A DNA stretch of 64,000 nucleotides from Paramacrobiotus metropolitanus (lineage: Eukaryota > Tardigrada > Eutardigrada > Parachela > Macrobiotidae). Position 1 is the stretch's first letter; each line of letters starts with the position of its first letter. Where the stretch lies: NCBI RefSeq assembly GCF_019649055.1, contig NW_026570357.1:248001-312000 (forward strand). The letters run 5' to 3'. The notes under the pieces were generated by a model that was not told where the DNA came from, did no database searches, and was given only the letters and a program-made list of their open reading frames with translations. A program made the translations under genes and the position numbers. Shown piece after piece: positions 48,601 to 58,242 of this stretch.

Positions 48601-49116
48601 TCGAAATAATATCAATTATCATGACTGGCGGCTTACCGTCCGACAAGCAGAGCAGCTGAAAGTAGTCCATACACGCTGCAGGAGAAACCCATGCGTTAGA
48701 ACTCGAACACAATAACGTCACTGCTCTCACAGCGTGTGCCTACTATGGGTGAAGTAGATGTTGCAGGTGTTGGGCGCGTGATGCTTTAAGTTATGCCGGT
48801 AGTAGACATCGGCCAAAAGCCTGGCTCCGTTAGTACCGGCGGTCAAGCAGGTCTGGTTGTACATGGCGTCCACGGGTTGTAGCACGAAACGCAGTCCCCG
48901 CTCCGCATACCGCTCGTTGGCGCGCTGAACGGCTAAATGCATTGCCGCACCCATCCATGCCAGCCCGATCGGTACGCCGGGATCCCACATTTGTGGACTG
49001 ATCACCCGTACTTCCAATACCGAGGCGGCAGCGGCCTGCCCATTGTCTCGCCCATTGACCGGCCACCTATGCAGGAAAAAGCACAGAGCCATCCAGCAAA
49101 CTTTACATCCGTGCAT
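42617..49116 (-). CDS. Receptor guanylate cyclase (membrane), about 16 exons
   Basis: Exons read downwards: 49116-48744, 48675-48637, 48228-48204, 48132-47819, about 47554-47480, 45747-45610, 45521-45264, 45192-45054, 44955-44859, 44735-about 44537, 44397-44306, 44238-43664, 43557-43338, 43277-43097, 42988-42940 and 42776-42617. Order: signal peptide, ANF-receptor-type ligand-binding domain (WAILNNWGWSHVAFF), one transmembrane helix (exon 9, ILGVALPVATCVAVVTLAA), degenerate kinase-homology domain (HGRLRSNCCLIDDRFTLRIG), coiled dimerisation helix, cyclase catalytic domain (IIFSDLDGF, KVETVRDSYM, GIHSG, a 49-nt microexon with VPRYC, then LFGDTVNVAARM). It makes cGMP on ligand binding. The junctions after exons 4 and 10 are not resolved, and the usual final GKG...YWL segment was not found. 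The metal-binding aspartates and the guanine-specifying Glu are kept; Gly is replaced by Arg in the GDAYM motif. Confidence 0.85.
45945..47218. mobile_element. Pogo/Tigger-like non-autonomous element in a cyclase intron
   Basis: Ends CAGTAAAACCTGTGACTTTG and its inverted near-copy are flanked by TA on both sides, the target site of Tc1/mariner-pogo elements. Inside are further inverted segments (GCCAAGCCAAGTTGGGGCAG near 46265 and its complement near 46980). No transposase frame. It lies in the intron between cyclase exons 5 and 6. Confidence 0.65.
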
Positions 49117-49871
49117 TTTTGTTACGATAGGATTGTCTATGAATAATATGCCCTAAAGCAATTCCGATATACCCGTTCTACTATGCTAGTTTCCATCGTG
49201 TCTACGAATCAGCAGGCGGTGCATCTTGATACATACCTTCTCATTATCGATTTACTGCTCTGCATAGAAGCCGGTGACTGTTTCACTGCGCAATTTAAAT
49301 GTGCAATATCTAACAACTGTGCAACCTAACGACTGAGCAATACATGGTTAATAAACGCTTACGTAATATCGAGTTACAAGCCTCATCTATGCCTGGCTTG
49401 GTCGATTCTCGATCGCAAATAATGAGGTAATTGGTTAATCCAAGCGATCTTTACACGAGCGTGTACACTTACAGGATGCATCCACAGATGTTCTTAATGA
49501 GTTTCTCGGATTGTCAATTGCCGCCTACCCCTGATTCGCTTGAAAATGCTGCCCGGCTACTGCGACAATAATAGCGCTCCCTCATGTCTTTAGCACGTAA
49601 TTCCCGAAGGAAATCCTGTGACACTAATTGGATGCGGGCCTGAAGAAGAATATGTCCGGTTGCTTAATTTGTGGCTCATTTGTATAGTCACAACCGGTGT
49701 GCGCGCCCTATTTTTTGATTAAAATTAGTGGTAACGGGAGGTTCCACTGTAGAAGTATAGATTGTGTGCCTTTTGTAACACCATTGTGACAACAACCGTC
49801 TAATCTGTACTTCCAGTTTTTATTCACGTCCAACATCATATACTGAAAACCTCAAGAAAACATAACTTATT
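49117..49871. other. Upstream flank of the cyclase gene
   Basis: No gene recognised. GGAGGTTCCACTGTA at about 49738-49752 equals the end of the MITE at 55.8-56.3 kb, a solo terminal fragment. Confidence 0.4.
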
Positions 49872-50045
49872 ACTCAGCATCAACTGACCCATGCGGTCTA
49901 ATCATAGAGAACATTTGATCTAAATTTGCGCCTATCGGTGCCGTTCCCAAGATAGATGCCGCATTGCCGCGTTGGATTTCGATGCTGATCCGCCGGCGCA
50001 GAAATCCCGTGGCTCGCTTTTCTCCGGTTTCCAGGTGTTCTTAAC
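49872..50045 (-). pseudogene. Retroelement C-terminal tail relic
   Basis: The minus strand reads EKRATGFLRRRISIEIQRGN then AASILGTAPIG and a stop near 49872. Same motif as at 17.5 and 63.1 kb. The upstream part of the element is gone. Confidence 0.5.
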
Positions 50046-51347
50046 AGTAGAATGTTTTTTCCTGCAAAAGATTCCATGCTGCTAAATGGCGAGACACCAT
50101 ATCAACAGAAAATTGCTTTGCTGAGAATGCCCATGATTAGTTTGTGGCATACGGTGCGGAGTTGTTAAGGAACAGCTGACTCATGCCGCTCTACGATAAA
50201 ACTTATTTTGAGTGCCAATGCCAGGCTTTGTCCTCAACTGCTCATGATGCGATCGGTCCAAAGTACAACACCGAAGTACGAAAATCCTGCACATATCCGG
50301 TTCGGTGTTAAATATTAAATGTTATTAATAATAAATATTACCACTTGGCGGCCCATGTGAGGTGAGCAAAACGATCTCTTTGCGGCCCCGACTCCAGTTA
50401 ACCGTTTTTTCTTTTAACTGGAAGTATCGAAAAAAAAGATCAGCCCTCAACTATTTCTTCTTCATAATTATCTTACAGTTGTTAGATATTGACAGAACTC
50501 TGAGGACAAATTTATAATGGTAGTAGACTTAGTGTCTGGCACTCGTTCATACCGCAAACTTCGCACTAAAAAGCACGTGCTATTTGTACCTTTACATTTA
50601 ACGGTACCTTATTAGAAATTTAGCTATTTGTATCTTATTAAAAATTTAACGGGATAAGCTTGTACAACCATACTCGTACTAAGTGCCTTTTATTGAGTAA
50701 TTTACCCGTAAAACTGGTCTTTTGCAATTTACATGCCTTTTTCATCCAGCAAGAATATTAATGATGCTAGTGTCGTGTATAAGCGTTCACGCTGGTTAGA
50801 GCTCCATGAACAATCTTTACTCTTCCACGCCTGTAATGTCAGTCGGTAGGCACTCGTACTCTCAAACTGTAACAGATGAATTATGATGAAAATAAGACGA
50901 ACGAATCAGGAACACGAGAACTCAGGAATCCCTAACGATAATCCAACTACAATCTCCGGTCGTAAGTCCTGTGAGGATCGGCAAGAGCTAGGACGATTGT
51001 GTCACGAGCAAACCTGTATACTAAGCGATAATCCGGGAACGACTATGCACTTCCGTAGGAACAAGTATTGCTGTCTCTTTATCCAATTCACATCACAGTT
51101 CACAACGCTAGGAAATTGTAATTAGAAAGCAGTCTCAGAAGTAAATCTCAGACTACTGATACCGATATTAGGAATGACCAGAACTTATATAGACTTCGCG
51201 TTATGACATCAGATACACCGTTAGTAAAACAGAACAGCAAATCACAGCATAGATTGACTAGATTATCCGTTTGTATTGCAGGTGGAAGGCGGACAGTCAG
51301 CATCTGTACGTACATCCGGCGTGTGATCCCACACGTCACTAGGCTCT
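50046..51347. other. Region without recognisable gene
   Basis: AT-rich; short open frames only, none with a motif. Confidence 0.35.
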
Positions 51348-51475
51348 ACACATTCACAATGTGTCACATTATATTACAGTGTGATAATATGTTATCACAT
51401 TATTATAGTGTGGTGGTTGTTAATGTGATAACATATTATCACACTGTAATATAATGTGACACATTGTGAATGTGT
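51348..51475. mobile_element. Perfect 55-bp inverted repeat with 18-nt loop
   Basis: Arms 51348-51402 and 51421-51475 are exact reverse complements; the loop is TTATAGTGTGGTGGTTGT. The arms themselves contain smaller palindromes (CACATTCACAATGTG). Perfect identity indicates a recent MITE or gene-conversion-maintained hairpin; a small-RNA precursor is also possible. Confidence 0.75.
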
Positions 51476-51548
51476 GATGCTGTCATCCATCATCGTATGA
51501 GCACAGATAAAGCTGCCGACATGATCGTTGACCGTATATGCACTAAAT

Positions 51549-52791
51549 TCAAAAACATATAATTCGTTCAGCTGTCAGGGGATCGGCGTCCCGCCACTGC
51601 AGGTAAAGAAGCGCTTGACGGTGCGGGACGGTGTACAGAGCTTCACAGAGTCGGCTCAAATGGCGTTGGAAGGTCTCGGCGATGTAGCAGTGGATGGTGG
51701 ATTGCCACGGGCAACAACGGACCACAAAGTCGTTCTTCTTCACGCGTATCAGCTCCGAACTCTCGTCCGTATACGGTAGGCACCGTATCCGTACCTGATC
51801 GCTGGGCACCATCTCGATGATGGTGCGATTCGGCATCTTCACTTGCACGAGTGTCACACCCGAGGGACTATGGTTGAAGTACAATACAACTGTGAGCCGT
51901 TTTCTAGATTAAGTAACTGCGTTTCGAAATGAAATTGCAGGGCAACTGATACGAAGAGGTTGAAACGTATAACGGAGAAGTAAATTCTTTTGTGGTATTT
52001 TTCCTTGTCTGGTGCACAAGATTTAAAATACCTATATAATATCACCACATACCAGCATTTAAAATATGCTGCCATAATTTAAGCACCTGCAATCAACTGA
52101 CGGATAAAACACCATAAGCATAACGTTATATGTAATATTAGGCGTTTAAATTGCCCGTAAAAAATTCTTTTTGAGCTGCCAGAGATAAATGAGATTTGAT
52201 GTTGAAACATAGAAAGATAATAATATACCGTATCTCAAATTTTAGAATTTAATAAAAATAAGCATATAAACTAAATGGCGGTATGCGGAGCCAAAAATGG
52301 TGTTAGAATTGAGGGTAGACAACTGGATTCACGGTGGATATGCAGCGGTACTATGAACCAGCGGTGGATGCCGGTGACACATTTAAAATCATATGAAACT
52401 GCGGAAAAAATACTTTTGAAAATATACTACGAGTCTGCAATTCGACGTTTGAAACTGGATAAAACCGTTAAGTTAAAGTCAGATTTCGGCTTTACCGGTA
52501 CTTGTAGCCATGCACGGTCATGCCGATATGCCATATCCACGCGCCATCGGTCGGGCGACGCAGCAACACCGACACGGCCATCCAGAAAGTGCCCTCCCCG
52601 GAATTGCCGAAGCTCGGGCTCCAACGGAAAATGCGGCCGTACTCGACGAACTGCGAGTGCTGTGCGTGACATCCAAAATCAACGATCAGGCCGCCGTCCA
52701 CCATGTTAATAACGCGGCCGTGCTGCAGCTGACCGTCAACTTGAACGTCCACGGCGTTCCACGCGTCCATCTCGCCACCGTAAAGATGCAT
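51549..52791 (-). pseudogene. N-terminal exon of the Tudor/Agenet-F-box family, interrupted (copy 7)
   Basis: The first part (52791 to about 52492) starts MHLYGGEMDAWNAVDV and runs through LQHGRVINMVDGGLIVDF to GAWIWHIGMTVHGYK. The second (about 51870 to 51549) resumes with VTLVQVKMPNRTIIEMVPSDQV, VKKNDFVVRCCPW and RQALLYLQWRDADPLT. About 600 bases of unrelated AT-rich DNA separate them at a point where no other copy has an intron. No F-box exon follows; the hairpin at 51.4 kb lies just beyond. Insertion or new intron; probably non-functional. Confidence 0.6.
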
Positions 52792-53736
52792 GACGCCAGC
52801 TGTTGTTTATGCCGATAATTTATACCGATTTAACCGCAGGTAATTACGCTATAATTGTCAGAAACGGGATTTTGCACAAGTAACTCCGGGAACTTTCTGC
52901 GACAGGCGAAATTGCGCTAATTTAATATATACGGTGCACTGGCTCCTAAGAAGGCCAATATCGTAGAATACTGCCAGGAAAAAATTAAGATAGCGCGTGC
53001 AATTGCACTTGAAGGATTGTATACGACATTAGTAAACTAAATACCTTTAGTCAAATAATAGGAAATGCCTGATGGGTCGGCACGGAAAAGTTATCGAGAT
53101 ACGGTATCTGCAAAAATCAAGATAAAGCTGCACAACTTAGACACGCCGTCAACACATGCATGCTGACTACCAACTTAGACGTATAAAAAGATTTTAAAAT
53201 TTCATTCACTGTGCTCGTTGAAAAACCTCAAAGGTCAAAGTCATGTTTAAAAAACCCCGACTGGATGCGATAACACGATTCTACCACGGCTTCTGTTTAG
53301 CCGAGGGTTCCTAATTTCTATGCGCTTTCTGCTCACTGCTTGATAGATAACGCTGATTATTTACCCGCTATTCATTTTATTCGCATGCTGACGCAATTTC
53401 CTGCCGACGCCTAGCCCGGACACCACATCGGGAAAGCATTTCAAATATTGATTACGTGATAAATAATATTTCTATACGAGCTTTTCCTATCAGAGTTTCG
53501 GTTATTGGCGTCCCAGTCGGATATATATGGCTAGTTCCAAACACAGCGCTGTGTGGACGAAGGCGGATGTACTGTACACGCGGGTTACGGTCCCGGGGAC
53601 AGCTGCAAGCATTCGGCACTCAGTATTCGTCGCCTGCTGAATCGCTGATTACCTATTAATATTGTAAGCGTAAAGACAGTCTGTTAGGCTTCTTAGGGTA
53701 CTTTAAGTGCACTTAACGGGATCGTGAAAAGCTTAC
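52792..53736. other. Region without recognisable gene
   Basis: Nothing supported between copies 7 and 8. Confidence 0.35.
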
Positions 53737-55676
53737 CCCATCCTCATCTCTACAGCATACCAATTCTGCTTTTCGACCAGCAATCCACCGGAGTGCCTTC
53801 TCCCGATGCAGGTAAGGTTTCCAGCCAATTAGATTGCTCTCCACCAGCTCCCACACCTGCATGCCCGTATCCCGGCTCGACTCAACGCTTCGCAAGGGGA
53901 CCAGTGCTTCTAGATCGCCATCCGAGATGCGGCACTGTTTCAGCATGAATCGGTCGTACGTCGCCGTCCACTCCAAAGCCAAACTTGACATTCGCCCGAC
54001 AATTTCATCGATCCGTTGATGGCAATCGTCGCGGTGACGGAACGTACAGTCATAGAACACCAGTAGCGGCACGCGGTCGGCGTTCAGCAGGTGACGGGTT
54101 AGCGCGGACAGTTGTCCACATCCAGTCAAATCAGATCCGTGATAGCCACCGTCTTGACATGATGGTTAAGGCATTTCAGCAAAGCAGATACCACCCAGAA
54201 CATGCCCTCGATGGAGAAATCCTGCTCACCATCGTAATATTCGCTACGGCCTGTCACGCGCACATCGGGGAAGCTGGTTTCGTTGAGAATGTTGTTCCAC
54301 ACTTGACAGACACGCCGACATCGGACGCGTCCAATGGAGTCCAGTGAATGGAATACCTCCTCCAGCAGTCTATCTTCCAGCGGCAACGGCAGGCTCATGT
54401 GCTGACTTTGGTCAGCTTCCGGCTCTTGTCGGAATCTGCTAATCGTCCAGCGGCGCCATATCAACGAGGTTGTCTTTATTGTAGCGCGGCCGCTTGCCTT
54501 CTCTTGCACCGCCGTATTGTATGCTTTATCCTGCAGACACCGACATTGTAATTACTTCTGGTGTCGACTTTAAACAAGCGAAAGGCGCAGTATGTCATCA
54601 AAACAGAACCATGCTACATACGGTATACAAGGCATTGTAGATATGGCATAGCATCGTTGAAATCTCAGCCATGAATTGTACTATTCGCACCCGATGTACA
54701 GACAGGTACATGATTGTACTGTGCCAGTTTATCGGAGTTGGCTATGGCGTTCTGCTCTTGGTTTTTGCTAAGTGCCTCAAATTCTTTCGTCGATCTTACA
54801 TGCGAACTTTTCGAGTTCCGCCCAAGAACCCCAAGGGCCTAAGAAAACCTGAAGAAATTTAAGAAACCCTGGAAAAAACACTAAAACAACATGCACACTA
54901 AGGTAGCTTAAAAATCTACAAGCAGGCTGTCGGTCAACGACATAGTTGTCTGGGCAAAAATCTTGCAGAAAAGCGAACTGTGCAACTCATCAACCAGCGC
55001 CGACTAATACAATACCCTACATTTCACACTAATGTCCGCTATGATAATAGCATACTCATACCATGTCCTGAGGTGTTAATGGATCGTCACGCCGATGTTG
55101 TAGATAGAGAAGGGTCTGGCGAAACGGGAGGGTACACGACACTCTATATTTTTCACACTGGCCGCGGTCCATCAACGCACGGAATGCCAGTGACCAGCGG
55201 GTGGCCGACAATTCCGCTGGTCGGCTGTTATCTGTTAACGGGCAGCAGCGGATCACAAAGTCATTTTTTTTCACGGGCTTCAGCGGAATCATCGCGAAAC
55301 TCTTTTCACTTTAGACCTGCTGCCAGGGGATCAGCTCGGTAACGGTGCCGTGAGGCTGGTGGAACTGCACGAGTGCCGCTTTTCGGTAACCACCGTCTCC
55401 CTGGGAGGTTACCCTGCCGCCCTTATGCCACATCCATGCTCCGTCGCGCTTCTGACGCTGCAACACGTACACCGGCGTTCCCGGGCATGGTGGTTCATCT
55501 GCGCTGCGCTGGAAGATGTGATTGTATTCGACAAACTGCGAGCGTTGTGCGGAGCAGTGGAAATCAATGATCAGACCGCCCTCCACCACGTTAATAACGC
55601 TGCCGTGTTGCAGCTTGCCGTCGACGAAAGCGTCCACGGCGTTCCACGCGTACACGTCGTTTGCGTAAATATGCAT
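53737..55676 (-). pseudogene. Tudor/Agenet-F-box gene with stop and frameshift (copy 8)
   Basis: The N exon (55676-55062, ending at the conserved phase-0 donor ATG|GTATGA) begins MHIYANDVYAWNAVDAFV but has an in-frame TAA at about 55311, right after LIPWQQV. The F-box exon starts at 54530 (phase 0, after CTGCAG) with LEDRLLEEVFHSLDSIG...CRRVCQVWNNIL, then has a frameshift near 54126 within the VAITDL helix region, and continues with LLVFYDCTF and MQVWELVESNLI to a donor GGG|GTAAGC at 53737. Gene layout matches copy 2, so this is a recently disabled member. The last exon was not located. Confidence 0.7.
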
Positions 55677-55822
55677 TGTGTGGTCCTTATTTTAAATATT
55701 TGTTTCTTAATGCTAACGCGAATTCGGTGTTTCTTGATGCGGTAAAACTGTCAGAAAGCACCGACCGCGATGATTAGACTGGGGCGTTGTCTCCTGCAAC
55801 ACTTGTGAAGAGAACACAGGTA

Positions 55823-56317
55823 CAGTGGAACCTCCCGACCCTGAACACTCTCGGTACGGGGTTTCTTGTTCAAGGTTCGGAGGTGTTCAGGGTTCAGAAG
55901 TACTGCCCCTGGGGGGGCGCATAAAATTCCATTGGGGGGGGGGATAATTTATATTATATTAGTGCGTATACCAATAAATAAAAGGATATATTATACTGTC
56001 CTTAAATATATTTCAGTTGATCAACACTTGCTAATACAATAACATGAGATCCGTGAACACGTTCACCGCTTTCCGGATGCTTTTGCTGTTTCGCACACAA
56101 GTGTAGCCGCTCTCTGTTCACGGTTAGAGGTCCGTTTTTACTAAGAAAACGTACTGCGGTACGCAGTCAAGTGTTCAAGGTTCAGGATTCGGAGGTGTTC
56201 AGGGTTCAGAGGTCCCCCCCAATGTTATAGCTTACGAGAGCTGCGCGTACGAAAAAAAGTGTTCAAGATTCGGGGTTGTTCAGGGTTCGGGGGTGTTCAA
56301 GATCGGAGGTTCCACTG
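55823..56317. mobile_element. 495-bp pogo-like MITE
   Basis: Ends CAGTGGAACCTCC and GGAGGTTCCACTG are flanked by TA dinucleotides. The interior repeats GTTCAGGGTTCGGAGGTGTT-type units several times and carries G-runs and C-runs. A solo end of the same element is at 49738. Confidence 0.75.
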
Positions 56318-56810
56318 TAGTCGTTTAAATAACAATAAGGCGAGAAATGAACTTAACATGAACTGACAGGGAATGTAAGCTTATGGATCATATGGTACCT
56401 AACTGTGTTATCGAGAGTCCGCTCATAGATTTAGAACAAGTCAACCGCCGTGTCTAAGACAGCTCAAATGCAAAAATAATTGAAATAGACCACCTCGAGA
56501 TGCGGTGATATTGCGCTTCAGTGTAGAACAGAAGCGCTTAACTGGTATGAAAAGCGTCAGCATTCAGAATTTAAAAAACTGTAACACTTTCGCTCTTGAA
56601 ATCGACGGTTTTAAGAAATTTTTTAACATGTGTTCTGGGTGCCCATACTTACTTCTCTACGTATTACTACATGCAGTAGTAGGTAAAGCTGAACAATTTA
56701 CTGTTTAGACGCGGTGTGCTCGACATTTGACATGCTATTACTGTAATAGCTTCCGACTGAGTTCCGAGCAATTTTCTCATACAGTCATGGTGCGCATGCG
56801 CTGACTTAGC
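56318..56810. other. Region without recognisable gene
   Basis: Probably host sequence upstream of the LINE insertion. No supported feature. Confidence 0.35.
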
Positions 56811-56890
56811 ATCTCATTCTTCGCTTGAACGTCTCATTCTTCGCTTGAACGTCTCATTCTTCGCTTGAACGTCTCATTCTTCGCTTGAAC
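56811..56890 (+). repeat. Four tandem 20-bp units in the LINE 5' region
   Basis: TCTCATTCTTCGCTTGAACG occurs four times head to tail, about 100 bases before ORF1. Tandem 5' monomers act as promoters in some LINEs; that role is inferred. Confidence 0.8.
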
Positions 56891-56990
56891 GTCTCGTGTG
56901 CGGATCTAACTTTCTTGTTAGCGAAGAATAATATATCCGGGTAGAATTTCTTCTGTGTAACTAAGTGGTGACCTTTTGGTTTTCCCCATC

Positions 56991-58100
56991 ATGGGGGAAA
57001 ACAGTAAAAGTTCGATCGTTACTTCCGAAATTCCAGTGTTGGATTTCTCCCAATCGATCGCCAAAATCAATCGATTTGTTACGAATTTTCTGACGTGTAA
57101 AAAGGCCGCAGATTATGTAGCTCTGACGACTGATGCCCGTGCTATATTGGAACTGACCGATTCCCTACAACAACTGCATAAAACCGCGCTGCTGGAAATC
57201 GAATCCCTTCACCGAACTCCGAAATATGTCTCGTCGAGCCCTTCGTACGCCACTGTGACCTCTGGTGCACCGCCTTATCCCAAGAATGTACCAAACAAGA
57301 ACGTACTTGTCCTCAAACCGAAAGACCCGTCTGTGTCTACTCCGTCTCAGAAGACCTCACAGGAAATGACTGACTTTTGCAAGATTTTATCAACAACGAT
57401 TCCTACCGGAGCCCAAGGTGCCAATGTGACCAAAGTCCGACCGGGGTTTGGTAAGTCGGTTGTTCTTGAATTTAAAACTATGGAAGACGCAGTTAAAGGT
57501 GAAGCGCTATTCAATGAGCATAGTGATGCGCTTGGAGTTAAAGTCGAAAAACCGAAAGCCCGTAAGCACCGTATGATAATTCGCAGAGTGCCTGTCGCTA
57601 TGTCAGAGAATGACTTTCTGAATGAGTTGAAACTTAAAAACTTACGCGGTGATACCGAAATCAGGATTGTAAAAAAGCTTACCAGCAACCGTCCTAACCC
57701 GTTGACCTATGCCGTTGTCATTGATGTCGATGCCGAAACGCGTAATATTTTAATTTCTAAAAAATCTGTGTTGGTAGGTTGGCACTCCTGTTCTATCAGC
57801 GATCATTTTTATGTGCCTCAGTGTAAGAAATGCTGTGAATTTCATCATGTAGCAGCGAAGTGTGAAAAAGACTCAGTGTGTGCTTATTGTGCGAAAAACC
57901 ATCTTTCAGCTGATTGTCCAGAAACAGACCCATCGTTTAAGTATCTATGTGCGAACTGTAAAAGTGCCGGTTTGTCTGATGACAAAAACCCTCATGCGGC
58001 GTTTGCGTGGGAATACTGCAACGTGTACCAAAAATTGTTTAAGTCCAAAATGTTCTACAACAGTTCCGTAAAAAACGTGCAACGTTACCGCAAAAATTAA
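56991..58100 (+). CDS. LINE ORF1, gag-like protein with zinc knuckles, 369 aa
   Basis: The ATG at 56991 is chosen over the upstream TTG. The protein has an N-terminal helical part, a Ser/Pro-rich linker, a central fold, and a C-terminal run of Cys/His knuckles (CKKCCEFHHVAAKC, CAYCAKNHLSADC, CANCKSAG). ORF1 proteins of I/Jockey-clade LINEs bind the element RNA. The frame is intact. It is followed about 140 bases later by the endonuclease-RT frame. Confidence 0.75.
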   Translation: MGENSKSSIVTSEIPVLDFSQSIAKINRFVTNFLTCKKAADYVALTTDARAILELTDSLQQLHKTALLEIESLHRTPKYVSSSPSYATVTSGAPPYPKNVPNKNVLVLKPKDPSVSTPSQKTSQEMTDFCKILSTTIPTGAQGANVTKVRPGFGKSVVLEFKTMEDAVKGEALFNEHSDALGVKVEKPKARKHRMIIRRVPVAMSENDFLNELKLKNLRGDTEIRIVKKLTSNRPNPLTYAVVIDVDAETRNILISKKSVLVGWHSCSISDHFYVPQCKKCCEFHHVAAKCEKDSVCAYCAKNHLSADCPETDPSFKYLCANCKSAGLSDDKNPHAAFAWEYCNVYQKLFKSKMFYNSSVKNVQRYRKN

Positions 58101-58242
58101 TTAATTTTTCTTGTGAAAATTTTAATTTTCCCAGTTCAGTAGTATTCGACGATGACCACAATAACTGTCACACCGTTCCAACGGACGAAGCAGATCTAAT
58201 ATTTTCTGAAAACCAAAAATTTTCGACAGTAAACAGTACGGT

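Noticed and set aside
51885-52491. Ordinary intron in copy 7
   Set aside because: No other copy has an intron at this place, so an insertion is as likely; left undecided and called a pseudogene.
56811-56890. Possible CRISPR-like array
   Set aside because: The 20-bp units are directly adjacent with no spacers, and the sequence is animal; it is a tandem repeat in a LINE.
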